Shown: piece by piece, positions 41,844 to 50,230 of the stretch
Layout of the letters: the number at the start of each line of letters is the position of its first letter
Numbering within the stretch: position 1 is the stretch's first letter
NCBI RefSeq assembly: GCF_022343555.1
Contig: NZ_JAKQZH010000001.1
Location: 1,364,001-1,428,000, forward strand
Length of the DNA: 64,000 nt
Direction of reading: 5' to 3'
Origin: Marinobacter sp. C7
GTDB lineage: Bacteria; Pseudomonadota; Gammaproteobacteria; Pseudomonadales; Oleiphilaceae
Notes under the pieces: generated by a model
Databases searched by the model: none
Seen by the model: only the letters and a program-made list of their open reading frames with translations
What the model was told of the DNA's origin: nothing
Program-made: the position numbers and the translations under genes

Positions 41844-42728
41844 TTATTTCAGTTCAGCTTCCTGCAATGCCCGAATCCGATCTTCCAACGGGGGATGGGT
41901 CATAAACAAGGCACTCAGCCCCGCCCGCGCGCCGCGGTTGATACCGAACGCCTGCAGTGAATCCGGCATCTGATCCGGCACTTCACTTTCCTGCTTCAAC
42001 CTCGCCAGAGCGTTAATCATCGCCGAACGGCCTGCCAGCTGGGCGCCGGCAATATCCGCCCGATACTCCCGACGACGGGAGAACCAGAACACAATCGTGC
42101 TGGCCAGGATGCCGAGCACGATTTCAGCCACGATGCTGACCACAAAGAAACCGATACCGTGGCCCTGCTCATTCTTGAACACCACCCGGTCCACAAACGA
42201 GCCGATCACCCGTGACGCGAAGATTACGAACGTGTTCACCACACCCTGAATCAGGGCCAGTGTCACCATGTCGCCATTGGCCACGTGGCCGATTTCGTGC
42301 CCAAGAACAGCCCGGATCTCGTCCTTGTTGAAGCGGTGCAGCAGACCTTCGCTGACAGCAACCAGCGCGTCATTCTTGTTCCAGCCGGTGGCGAACGCGT
42401 TGGATTGTGATGCCGGGAAAATGGCCACCTCAGGCATCTTGATGCCGGCATTGCGGGCCAGTTCCGCCACCGTATCGACCAGCCAGCGCTCGGCCGGAGT
42501 CCGCGGTGATTCGATCACCTGGGCCCGGGTGCTCCACTTGGCCATGGGCTTGGAGATGAACAGCGAGATCAGGGCGCCGGCAAAGCCGAACACCGCGGCA
42601 AAGGCCAGCAACGAGCCGTACTCGATGCCTTGCTGGCTCAGGTAACTGTCGACACCCAGCAGGCGCAGGGTAAAGCTTGCAACCACAATGACCGCAAGGT
42701 TGGTCGCCAGAAACAGCAGTATGCGCAT
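41844..42728 (-). CDS. htpX: Membrane zinc protease HtpX
   Basis: Inner-membrane metalloprotease of the M48 family degrading damaged membrane proteins, 294 residues. Two N-terminal helices (about residues 4-22 and 38-58) precede the zinc motif HEIGH (144-148), two more helices follow, and the third ligand lies in [10 protein letters not shown] sigma-32-like promoter is present about 50-80 bases upstream, consistent with heat-shock control. It is convergent with pdxB, with the palindromic element between them. Confidence 0.95.
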   Translation of the reverse strand: MRILLFLATNLAVIVVASFTLRLLGVDSYLSQQGIEYGSLLAFAAVFGFAGALISLFISKPMAKWSTRAQVIESPRTPAERWLVDTVAELARNAGIKMPEVAIFPASQSNAFATGWNKNDALVAVSEGLLHRFNKDEIRAVLGHEIGHVANGDMVTLALIQGVVNTFVIFASRVIGSFVDRVVFKNEQGHGIGFFVVSIVAEIVLGILASTIVFWFSRRREYRADIAGAQLAGRSAMINALARLKQESEVPDQMPDSLQAFGINRGARAGLSALFMTHPPLEDRIRALQEAELK

Positions 42729-42779
42729 GTTAATTCCTTGAAAGTTCAGTCAAAGACACAAATCACCCATCTGACCGGA

Positions 42780-42807
42780 ATATGCGGCCCGGGTTCTCGG
42801 CTTCAAG
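42780..42807 (-). promoter_or_regulatory. Sigma-32-like heat-shock promoter of htpX
   Basis: Read on the minus strand: CTTGAAG, a 13-base spacer, then CCGCATAT. This fits the heat-shock consensus CTTGAAA-N13-CCCCATnT with one mismatch in each half. It lies 52 bases from the htpX start codon at its nearer end. Confidence 0.6.
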
Positions 42808-42821
42808 AGTATTACCGCGAT

Positions 42822-43289
42822 TTAATGATGGCTACTGTCGGCGAAAAACGTCGCTTGCACCACCTGGCTGATACGCGCGGAGTTGCCGGTCTTCAGGGCT
42901 TGGCGAATCAGGTGGATATGGGTAGAGAGGTCGCGTTGGACCGACCGGGGCAGGTTCTCGGTCTCGTCCGTCTGGACGCCGGCTGCGTCGGCCAGGGCCT
43001 GGGATGCCGGGGCGCTGAGACGGATGAAGGCGTTGCGGGTCAGAACGGCCTGGTCAAGGGCTTCCTGGCGGATGGTGTCCACATAGCGTAACAGCCCTTC
43101 TTCCTCGAGCCAGAGCAGGGCGCCGAAACAGGCCATGTGCCGCTTGCTGTGGAGGCCGAATTCGTCCGGCTCGTCGGGTCCTGCAATATCCTCCACAAAC
43201 AGGTTTACCCGGCGCGGGAAGACGCCGTAGAGCTGGACCAGAGCGATGGCAACGTCCTTGTAGAATTCCTCGACATGAATATCCGCCAT
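42822..43289 (-). CDS. Conserved-looking protein of unknown function
   Basis: A 155-residue acidic protein with no signal peptide or membrane segment. It is mostly helical: FYKDVAIALVQLYGVFPRR near the start, KRHMACFGALLWLEEEGLLRY in the middle, and a C-terminal NLPRSVQRDLSTHIHLIRQAL helix. I do not recognise a family or catalytic motif. It starts 11 bases after the stop of the alaA-type aminotransferase gene on the same strand, so it is probably the second gene of that transcript. Confidence 0.7.
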   Translation of the reverse strand: MADIHVEEFYKDVAIALVQLYGVFPRRVNLFVEDIAGPDEPDEFGLHSKRHMACFGALLWLEEEGLLRYVDTIRQEALDQAVLTRNAFIRLSAPASQALADAAGVQTDETENLPRSVQRDLSTHIHLIRQALKTGNSARISQVVQATFFADSSHH

Positions 43290-43299
43290 AATGTGACCG

Positions 43300-44514
43300 T
43301 TACTGCTGATATTTGCTCAGGAAATTGCCGAGGCGGCCCATCGCGTCCTCGAGCGTATCCTCCCGTGGCAGGAAAACCACGCGCAGATGCTGTTTGTCAT
43401 CAATGTTGAAGGCAGAACCCTGGACCAGCAGGATCTTTTCCTGAAGCAGCAGATCCAGTACCAGTTTCTCGTCATTGACGATGGGAAACTTCTTCGGATC
43501 GAGCTTCGGAAAAAGGTAAAGAGCCCCCTCGGGTTTCACGCAGCTGACCCCGGGAATATCGTTCAGCATCCGCCACGCGGTCTCGCGCTGTTCGAACAGG
43601 CGCCCGCCCGGCGCCACCAGGTCGTCGATGGACTGGTAACCGCCCAGGGCCGTCTGGATGGCGAGTTGGGCGGGCACATTGGCGCACAGGCGCATGTTGG
43701 AGAGCATCTCGATGCCCTCCACCAGATCTCGGGCGCGGTGCTTGGCACCACTGATGATCATCCAGCCGGAGCGATAACCGGCCGCCCGGTAATTCTTGGA
43801 CAGGCCGTTATAGGTGAAGAACAGGACGTCATCGGCCAGAGAGGCAGTGGAAACGTGCCGGGTCCCGTCGTAGAGGATCTTGTCGTAGATCTCATCCGAC
43901 AGGACTATCAGGTTATGTTTGCGTGCCAGTTCGATGACCTGTTCCAGCAATTCCGTCGAATAGACTGCACCGGTCGGGTTGTTGGGATTTATCAGCACGA
44001 TGGCCCGGGTGCGGCGGGTAATTTTCTTGCGGATATCGTCTATGTCCGGGAACCAGTTCTGCTCCTCGTCACAGCGATAGTGTACCGGCTTGCCGCTGGA
44101 TAGAGTGACGGCTGCGGTCCAGAGCGGATAATCGGGAGCCGGAATAAGCACTTCGTCACCGGTGTTGAGCATCGCCTGCATGGACATCACGATCAGCTCG
44201 CTGACGCCATTGCCCAGGTAGATGTCGTCGATGTCCACTTTGTCGATGCCCCGCTGCTGGCAATAATGCATGACTGCCTTGCGGGCAGAGAACAGCCCCT
44301 TGGACTCGACGTAGCCCTGGGCCTGGTGCATGTTGTAAATCACGTCCTGCTGGATTTCTTCCGGCACATCCAGCTCGAAGGCGGCCGGGTTGCCGATATT
44401 GAGCTTGAGGACCCGGTGACCTTCCTCCTCCAGCCGACGCGCCTCGCGCAGAACCACTCCACGAATTTCGTAACAGACGTTATCGAGCTTGGCGGACTTG
44501 TAGTAGTTCTGCAT
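43300..44514 (-). CDS. alaA: PLP-dependent aminotransferase, AlaA-type
   Basis: Class I aminotransferase making alanine from pyruvate and glutamate, 404 residues. The PLP lysine lies in YNGLSKNYRAAGYRSGW, and INPNNPTGAVY and the NVPAQLAIQTALGG segments match AlaA of E. coli (405 residues). The ATG at 44514 (MQNYYKSAKLDNVCYEIRG) has an AAGGAA ribosome-binding site; the frame is open to 44559. Aspartate or another amino donor specificity cannot be excluded from sequence alone. Confidence 0.92.
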   Translation of the reverse strand: MQNYYKSAKLDNVCYEIRGVVLREARRLEEEGHRVLKLNIGNPAAFELDVPEEIQQDVIYNMHQAQGYVESKGLFSARKAVMHYCQQRGIDKVDIDDIYLGNGVSELIVMSMQAMLNTGDEVLIPAPDYPLWTAAVTLSSGKPVHYRCDEEQNWFPDIDDIRKKITRRTRAIVLINPNNPTGAVYSTELLEQVIELARKHNLIVLSDEIYDKILYDGTRHVSTASLADDVLFFTYNGLSKNYRAAGYRSGWMIISGAKHRARDLVEGIEMLSNMRLCANVPAQLAIQTALGGYQSIDDLVAPGGRLFEQRETAWRMLNDIPGVSCVKPEGALYLFPKLDPKKFPIVNDEKLVLDLLLQEKILLVQGSAFNIDDKQHLRVVFLPREDTLEDAMGRLGNFLSKYQQ

Positions 44515-44702
44515 GGATTCGGGTTCCTTGAAAGGTAATACGGTTACGCAGCCATCCATTTGGTGGCAGGCTTTATTCTAGCGGAGCGAGGGCAGGCTAC
44601 AACAGGGGAATTATGACGAATTGTGGCGGATTTAGGGGGTAAACCTCAGGCGGGTTCCCGGTTTTGTGACCAAGTGGCCTGTTAGGGCATGGCTTTCCGA
44701 TA

Positions 44703-44735
44703 TATATTTTGCACAATTAGATTGTGCAAAATATA
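44703..44735. promoter_or_regulatory. Perfect 15-bp inverted repeat, probable OhrR operator
   Basis: Bases 44703-44717 and 44721-44735 are exact reverse complements around a 3-base TAG centre; the core reads GCACAATTAGATTGTGC. It resembles the AT-rich dyads bound by OhrR-type MarR regulators. It ends 13 bases before the glutathione peroxidase start codon and overlaps the only plausible promoter region, as expected for a repressor site. The ohrR-like gene is the second gene of the unit, implying autoregulation. Confidence 0.7.
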
Positions 44736-44748
44736 AAAGGAGTGATTT

Positions 44749-45234
44749 ATGGCGCAGTCAAGTCTCTACGATTTCAAGGTTCGCGATATCAAGGGTAACG
44801 AACAGGGCATGGATGCCTATCGCGGCAAGGTGCTGCTGATCGTGAACACGGCCAGCAAGTGCGGCTTTACCCCTCAGTTCGAGGGCTTGCAGCAGCTCTA
44901 CAAGGATCTGAATGAAAAGGGGCTGGAGGTGCTCGGTTTTCCGTGCAACCAGTTCATGAACCAGGATCCCGGCACCGACGATGCGATCAGCCAGTTCTGC
45001 AGTCTGAATTATGGTGTGGATTTCCCCATGTTTGCCAAGATCGAGGTGAACGGGGAGGGCACCCACCCGCTATACAAGTTCCTTAAAAAGGAGGCTCGGG
45101 GGCTGATGGGGTCGGAAAAGGTAAAATGGAATTTCACCAAGTTCCTGGTCGATCGCAGTGGTCGCGTTGTTCGTCGGTACCCGCCCACCGCCAAGCCGGA
45201 ATCGATCCGGGCGGACATTGAAGAGCTACTCTGA
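44749..45234 (+). CDS. Glutathione peroxidase family thiol peroxidase
   Basis: Peroxidase reducing hydrogen peroxide or organic peroxides, 161 residues and cytoplasmic (no signal peptide). The catalytic set is complete: Cys38 in ASKCGFTPQ (cysteine instead of selenocysteine), Gln68 in FPCNQF, and Trp127-Asn128 in VKWNFTKF. Bacterial members usually draw electrons from thioredoxin rather than glutathione. An AAGGAG ribosome-binding site precedes the ATG. Six bases after its stop is the OhrR-type regulator, and a perfect inverted repeat lies directly upstream. Confidence 0.93.
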   Translation: MAQSSLYDFKVRDIKGNEQGMDAYRGKVLLIVNTASKCGFTPQFEGLQQLYKDLNEKGLEVLGFPCNQFMNQDPGTDDAISQFCSLNYGVDFPMFAKIEVNGEGTHPLYKFLKKEARGLMGSEKVKWNFTKFLVDRSGRVVRRYPPTAKPESIRADIEELL

Positions 45235-45239
45235 AGGCT

Positions 45240-45704
45240 ATGGATAGCGATCAGGCGCTGGCGCTGGACAACCAGATCTGCTTTGCCCTCTATGCGGCAA
45301 ACCGTGCGGTCACCGCACTGTACCGCCCGTTGCTCAGGGAGCTTGCGCTTACCTATCCCCAGTATCTCGTCATGCTCGTGTTGTGGGAGCGAGAGTATGA
45401 GGGGCGGGTAACCCATGTGTCGGATCTCGGGCGCCGGTTGCGACTGGATTCAGGAACGCTCACGCCCCTGCTCAAACGCCTGTCGGAGCGCGGTTTGCTC
45501 CACCGCGAGAGGGATCCGGAGGATGAGCGATCCGTGGTGGTTGCGCTTACGCCTGAGGGGCAGGGGCTGAGAAAGCGGGCCGCTAACGTGCCTGGCAGGT
45601 TGCTGTGCAGTATCGACCTGCCACCGGGACGGCTGACGGCAATCAGGGATGAGCTCAAGTCAGTGCTTGAGACGATCGAGCATCAGGTCGGGACCAGCGA
45701 CTGA
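45240..45704 (+). CDS. OhrR-type MarR family organic peroxide sensor
   Basis: Winged-helix repressor of 154 residues. LALDNQICFALYAANRA is the OhrR signature, with the reactive Cys14 equivalent to the peroxide-sensing cysteine of Bacillus and Xanthomonas OhrR. The recognition helix lies in LDSGTLTPLLKRLSERGLL, and the wing follows with DPEDERSVVVALT. Oxidation of Cys14 by organic hydroperoxide should release the operator upstream of gpx. Unusually its partner here is a Gpx-type peroxidase rather than Ohr. The last 50 bases overlap the convergent histidine kinase gene. Confidence 0.9.
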   Translation: MDSDQALALDNQICFALYAANRAVTALYRPLLRELALTYPQYLVMLVLWEREYEGRVTHVSDLGRRLRLDSGTLTPLLKRLSERGLLHRERDPEDERSVVVALTPEGQGLRKRAANVPGRLLCSIDLPPGRLTAIRDELKSVLETIEHQVGTSD

Positions 45705-48003
45705 TCGTGCTGCGGAGCTCATCCCGGTTATAGGGCTTGGTGATATAGTCGTTCATGCCCGCGGCAATGCAATCGTCGCGGTCGCCTTGCATGACATTGG
45801 CTGTTACCGCAATCACGGGCAAGTCCTGCCATTCAGGGTTCTCCCGTATCTTTCGGGTAGCCTCGTAACCGTCCATGACCGGCATCTGGCAATCCATAAG
45901 GACCAGGTCATAGTCGGAATGTTTCAGTGCCTCCAGCGCTCGTTTTCCGTTCTCCGCGTGGTCTACACGGTGCCCCAGCTTTTTCAGCAGGCTGCTGGCG
46001 ACGAGCTGGTTTACCTGGTTGTCTTCCACGAGCAAGATAGACAGTGGTCGGGTGGTGCCGACCGGCTGTTCCTTCTTCAGTTCTTTCGTTTTGTCCGCTG
46101 GCATCAGGCCTGCGGCCCTGCACAGGCATCGGTACAGTTCGTCCCTTTTTACCGGCAGCGATAGCACCTGATGACCTGTCTGTGCATTTACACTGTTGCC
46201 TCTGGCGTCGGCGAGGATGACACCTTCGCCGGGCCAGGCATCTGCAAACGCTATGGCTTCCGTGTCACCCGCGTCAATTGCAGACAACAGGATACCCTCG
46301 GGGTGTCGGCTTGCCCCCCTCACCGGGATTCCCCAGGCTCGCAACTGGCTCTCCAGTGCCAGACGGTGTGGATGCGCCGGCGGCACCGCAAGTGCAACGC
46401 CAATCTGTTTCAGTTTCTCGGGAATTAGCTGAGCCCCGGCTGCCGGCGCCGGTTCCTCGTGCACGGGCAGGGGCAGGGTGACGGTAAAGTGGGTGCCGTT
46501 ACCTTCCCGGGAGTCCACCATAATCTGCCCGTGCATACGCTCCACCAGTTGACGGCACAGGGTCAGGCCGAGCCCCGTGCCCCCGTAGAGCCGTGTCGTA
46601 TCGCTATCCGCCTGGGAGAAGGGGGAGAAAATCCGGTGTAACCCCTCACGGGACATGCCAATGCCGGTGTCGATGATTTCCAGCCGCATGCTCCCGCCCG
46701 AATGGGTGGCCTTGATTTTTACGTGGCCGGCATCGGTGAACTTGATCGCGTTGCTGATCAGGTTGTTGAGAATCTGCCGTGTCCGGGTAGGGTCACCCAG
46801 AAAGGTTTCCGGCAGGTCGGGATCAATCTCGGTGACCAGATCGATACCCTTGGAGCGGGCCTGCTGCGAATGCAGTGTGGCGCATTCCTCGATCAGGAGG
46901 CGCATGCTGAAGGGTATGTTTTCAAGGCTGAGCTTCCCGGCTTCGACTTTGGAAATATCCAGGATGTCATTGAGCAGTCCCAGAAGGCTCTGCCCCGCAT
47001 TCAGGGCGATTTCCAGGCGGTTGCGCTGAACCGGATCCAGTTCGCCTTCAAGTGCCACGCCGAGCATGCCAAGGACGCCGTTGAGTGGGGTACGTATCTC
47101 GTGGCTCATGCTGGCGAGAAAGTTGGCCCGGGATCGGGCTCTGCGGACAGCATCTTCCTTGGCCCGGACCAGTGCCCGGTTGCCCCGCTGCAATGCCTCA
47201 TTCTTATCCGAAATTTCCCGAGTCCGGTCAGCGACTTCCTGCTCAAGCTGACTGGAGTAGTTCTTGATAGCGCTTTCCGCATTCCGGAGTTGTTCCAGGC
47301 TGGAGTCAATGGTTTCCAGATGCTGATTGATAATGCCGACCATGGTGCCTATCTCGTCCTGCTCGTGCCGTGCGGGCACGGGCAGCCGGATTTTTTCGGG
47401 AGAATCGGCGGAAACCCGGCTGAGCGCACCGATGACGTTCATCATGGGGCGGGTAAGTACCAGATAAAAAATTGCCAGGAGGGCGCCGGACAGAGCCAGA
47501 CTTTTCAGCAGGCCGCTAAACAACGTGTAGGCAGCTCGCTTGAGGAACTGAGATCCGTAATGAAAGGTATCTATGGTGACAGCCAGTCTGCCCAGGGGCA
47601 GGTTCGCCAGTTGCCTGACCTCAAGTTCCGAACTGAACGAACGACTGTCTCCGAACAGGAGATCGCTGAGCCAGCGGTAGGGCGAAACCGGGCTGCTCTG
47701 GCTGGCCGCAGCCATGGTATGGCCCTCGTTGTCGATAATCCGGGCATCAATGGTTGCGGGGTGGCGAAGCAGGCCATCGAGGAGTTCCTCCGCGAGGCGG
47801 ACATCGATGTTGTAGGCTATCTGGGAGGCCGGGCTGTGGCTGATTTCGATCAGCGCATTAACTTCGGCTTCCATGGAATCACGGGCACTGAAATAGTCGA
47901 GGGTGATCTGTACCAGATTCAGTATCAGCCCCAGCGCCATCGCTACCAGAATAGTGTCTCGGGTCAGTCTGTAGGAAAGACGCTTTTTGAAAGTATTGGT
48001 CAC
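45655..48003 (-). CDS. Hybrid sensor histidine kinase/response regulator
   Basis: Membrane sensor kinase of 782 residues. Two helices (about residues 17-36 and 165-183) flank a periplasmic domain of about 130 residues, followed by HAMP (about 184-235), a coiled coil, the phosphoacceptor His301 in SMSHEIRTPLNG, an ATPase domain with DTGIGMS and GGTGLGLTL, a degenerate linker receiver-like stretch (about 530-620) and a C-terminal receiver with Asp704 in LMDCQMPVMDG. No Hpt domain is present, so a separate Hpt protein or partner regulator is needed. The signal is unknown and no response regulator is adjacent. Confidence 0.9.
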   Translation of the reverse strand: MTNTFKKRLSYRLTRDTILVAMALGLILNLVQITLDYFSARDSMEAEVNALIEISHSPASQIAYNIDVRLAEELLDGLLRHPATIDARIIDNEGHTMAAASQSSPVSPYRWLSDLLFGDSRSFSSELEVRQLANLPLGRLAVTIDTFHYGSQFLKRAAYTLFSGLLKSLALSGALLAIFYLVLTRPMMNVIGALSRVSADSPEKIRLPVPARHEQDEIGTMVGIINQHLETIDSSLEQLRNAESAIKNYSSQLEQEVADRTREISDKNEALQRGNRALVRAKEDAVRRARSRANFLASMSHEIRTPLNGVLGMLGVALEGELDPVQRNRLEIALNAGQSLLGLLNDILDISKVEAGKLSLENIPFSMRLLIEECATLHSQQARSKGIDLVTEIDPDLPETFLGDPTRTRQILNNLISNAIKFTDAGHVKIKATHSGGSMRLEIIDTGIGMSREGLHRIFSPFSQADSDTTRLYGGTGLGLTLCRQLVERMHGQIMVDSREGNGTHFTVTLPLPVHEEPAPAAGAQLIPEKLKQIGVALAVPPAHPHRLALESQLRAWGIPVRGASRHPEGILLSAIDAGDTEAIAFADAWPGEGVILADARGNSVNAQTGHQVLSLPVKRDELYRCLCRAAGLMPADKTKELKKEQPVGTTRPLSILLVEDNQVNQLVASSLLKKLGHRVDHAENGKRALEALKHSDYDLVLMDCQMPVMDGYEATRKIRENPEWQDLPVIAVTANVMQGDRDDCIAAGMNDYITKPYNRDELRSTISRWSRPDARSSQALT

Positions 48004-48157
48004 GGGTAGTTGCTATTCCTGATCCCGGCAGGTTGAACGTTCGAGCTTAACGAGTGGGTCGCGGTCTGCTGATAGTAATCAACACCCGAGGGGAAGAGTA
48101 GCAGAAACGGTGGATGGAATCCGTGTAAAGGGGGCAGGTGGGTAAGTAATATTGATT

Positions 48158-48186
48158 TTGTGAATTTAATCTAGTGATTGTATTAT
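48158..48186 (+). promoter_or_regulatory. Sigma-70-like promoter of the LysR gene
   Basis: TTGTGA and TATTAT are separated by exactly 17 bases in an AT-rich stretch, predicting a start near 48193 and a leader of about 66 bases before the LysR ATG at 48259. Confidence 0.55.
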
Positions 48187-48258
48187 TGTTATGAATGTGG
48201 TGGTTGGCTCGCTGCCGGCCCAGCGTGTCTTTTTCGGAATCAACGCCCGGAGTATCCG

Positions 48259-49269
48259 ATGGATCTTTCCCGTGTCGACCTCAATCTGCTGGTGTACCTG
48301 GATGTTTTGCTGCGGGAGCGCAACGTTACCAAGGCCGCGAACCATCTCGGAATTACCCAGCCTGCCATGAGCAATGGTCTTCGTCGACTGCGGGACCTGT
48401 TTGCCGATCCGCTGCTGGTAAGAACCAGCGAAGGTATGACAGCAACCGAGCGTGCGAGGGAGCTACAGCCGCTGGTCCGGGGTATCCTGTCCGATATCGA
48501 GCAGGCGGTACAGGAGAAAACCCCGTTTTCCGCGATGGAAAGCCATCGCGTGTTCCGCATCATGGCCAGTGATTATGCGGAGTCCTGCCTCATGCCGCGT
48601 GTGCTTCGCCGGATCCGCCAGGAGGCGCCCAATGTCACCCTGGATGTCCTGACACCCAGCGATGTCAGCTTCCTTGACGTGGAGCAGGGACGGCTCGATA
48701 TGGCGATCAACCGTTTCGACAAGATTCCCCAGTCCTTTCACCAGAAAACACTCTGGACCGAGTACTTTGCCTGCCTGATGAACGCCCGGAACCCGATCCT
48801 CAAGGAGCCGTTCACTCTGGATACCTATCTGGATGCAAGCCACATCTGGGTCAGCAAGACCGGGTTCGGTGTTGGTGTGGGGGTCAATCCGAAAGACGTC
48901 CAGCGCCTGGGCTGGGTCGACGAAGCGTTGGGGCGGATGGGGGCCAAGCGTCAGATATCCGTATTCACCCGCCACTACCAGGTGGCGATGCTGCTGGCCG
49001 AGCAGCACGACCTGATCGCGACCCTGCCGTCAAGGGCGGCCTGGCTGCAGAAGGATAATGCGAATCTGGTGGTCAAGGTGCCACCCTTCGAGATACCGCC
49101 GTTCGAGCTGAAGATGGCATGGAGTCCGTTGCTCCAGCACAACACCGACCACCAGTGGTTGAGAAAGCTCATCGCTGAGGTAGCCGAGGAAGTGGATACG
49201 GAGTTTGCGCCCTTCGGTGCCCGTTTCGAGTCTGCTGATCCCGCGCCGGTCCGGCACTCAGAGCGGTAG
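48259..49269 (+). CDS. LysR family transcriptional regulator
   Basis: DNA-binding regulator of 336 residues. The N-terminal helix-turn-helix is in LRERNVTKAANHLGITQPA, preceded by DLSRVDLNLLVYLDVLL, a NodD/SyrM-like opening. The C-terminal effector domain (about 90-300) is of the PBP2 type. The ATG at 48259 has GGAG upstream; the frame is open back to 48178. The divergent neighbour is the hybrid kinase. The target cannot be deduced. Its 3' end overlaps the convergent GNAT gene by 12 bases. Confidence 0.9.
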   Translation: MDLSRVDLNLLVYLDVLLRERNVTKAANHLGITQPAMSNGLRRLRDLFADPLLVRTSEGMTATERARELQPLVRGILSDIEQAVQEKTPFSAMESHRVFRIMASDYAESCLMPRVLRRIRQEAPNVTLDVLTPSDVSFLDVEQGRLDMAINRFDKIPQSFHQKTLWTEYFACLMNARNPILKEPFTLDTYLDASHIWVSKTGFGVGVGVNPKDVQRLGWVDEALGRMGAKRQISVFTRHYQVAMLLAEQHDLIATLPSRAAWLQKDNANLVVKVPPFEIPPFELKMAWSPLLQHNTDHQWLRKLIAEVAEEVDTEFAPFGARFESADPAPVRHSER

Positions 49270-50223
49270 CTGGCGGAGTTCCAGTGAGCTGCGCCCGCAG
49301 TCCCACATCCGCTGGAAAGTTTCCGCCAGCAGCTTTACCCGGCCACTGTCGGAAAAGTTGCAGAAACCGTCGGGTTTGTAGAAGTCGTGGCGGTACAGTA
49401 CCCCCTCCCGATCGATCAGCATGAACGGCTGATCTGCCACCGGGTAGTCCTCGTTCACCAGCCGGAGCTCCATGCGACTGGGTAATCGGCGCATCAGCTC
49501 CACCAGCTGGTGCCGACGTTTGACCAGGGGCTTGTCATCGTGGATCAGCAGCCGGACTTCGCTGAGCCGGTGGCGACGGGCGAGCGCGGAGATCAGCTCC
49601 CGGAACCGTAAACGGTCGTACAGGTCGTGTTCCAGCAGTCGGTCATACAGCCAGATTCGCTGCCCGGCCTGGCCTGCCAGGGAATCCATCAGGGCCAGCA
49701 TGCGGGTCTCGGTGGAAAACAGCCAGCTTTTCCGGTCTTGCTCCAGCAGCAGAGGGTAGTCGCGTTCCTCAAGTTCGGCTACGGCCAGCTCTGGCGCGAG
49801 GCATCGCATGTCGTAGTGGGGAATACCTGCATCGTCGTAGACGTCCGAGCACACATGAAAACCCGAGCGTTCATAAAAAGGAATGGCATGCTCCTGTGCC
49901 GATAGCCGGATTTCGTCATACTGATCCGCGGCTTCGGCCAGCAGGTGCCGGAGCAAGGCCTCTCCGATACCTTGCCCCCGATGTTCCGGCAGGACTGCCA
50001 TGCGGCCGATGTGGGCCGTTTCATCAAGGCTGGAGAACAGCCGGGCCACGCCTACCGGTGTGTTGTCAGGCAGTACTGCCAGGAAGTGATCTGCTATCTC
50101 GTCAGTGTCGTCCCACTCCAGCGCTGGTGGTACCTGCTGTTCCTCGATGAACACGCGCTGTCGGATGTCCCGGATGTGGCCCGGAGCGAGCTGCCAGCTG
50201 TATTTGCGAATCCGGACAGTCAT
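49258..50223 (-). CDS. GNAT acetyltransferase with C-terminal domain of unknown function
   Basis: A 321-residue two-domain protein. Residues 1-145 form a GNAT fold with the acetyl-CoA loop VLPEHRGQGIGEALL and the downstream FYERSGFHVCSD segment. Residues 150-321 form a second domain with RHRLSEVRLLIHDDKPLVKRRHQ and a DREGVLYRHDFYKPDGF segment, somewhat like a degenerate phospholipase D fold. The acetyl acceptor is unknown. It lies 7 bases after roxA on the same strand, suggesting cotranscription. Confidence 0.84.
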   Translation of the reverse strand: MTVRIRKYSWQLAPGHIRDIRQRVFIEEQQVPPALEWDDTDEIADHFLAVLPDNTPVGVARLFSSLDETAHIGRMAVLPEHRGQGIGEALLRHLLAEAADQYDEIRLSAQEHAIPFYERSGFHVCSDVYDDAGIPHYDMRCLAPELAVAELEERDYPLLLEQDRKSWLFSTETRMLALMDSLAGQAGQRIWLYDRLLEHDLYDRLRFRELISALARRHRLSEVRLLIHDDKPLVKRRHQLVELMRRLPSRMELRLVNEDYPVADQPFMLIDREGVLYRHDFYKPDGFCNFSDSGRVKLLAETFQRMWDCGRSSLELRQLPL

Positions 50224-50230
50224 GACACTC

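Noticed and set aside
44709..44737. TTGCAC and TATAAA with a 17-base spacer as the gpx promoter
   Set aside because: Spacing is ideal, but transcription would then start inside or after the ribosome-binding site, 5 bases before the ATG; a promoter slightly upstream, overlapping the dyad, is more likely.
46702..48009. 435-codon plus-strand open frame opposite the hybrid kinase
   Set aside because: Shadow of the kinase, whose motifs are complete on the other strand.
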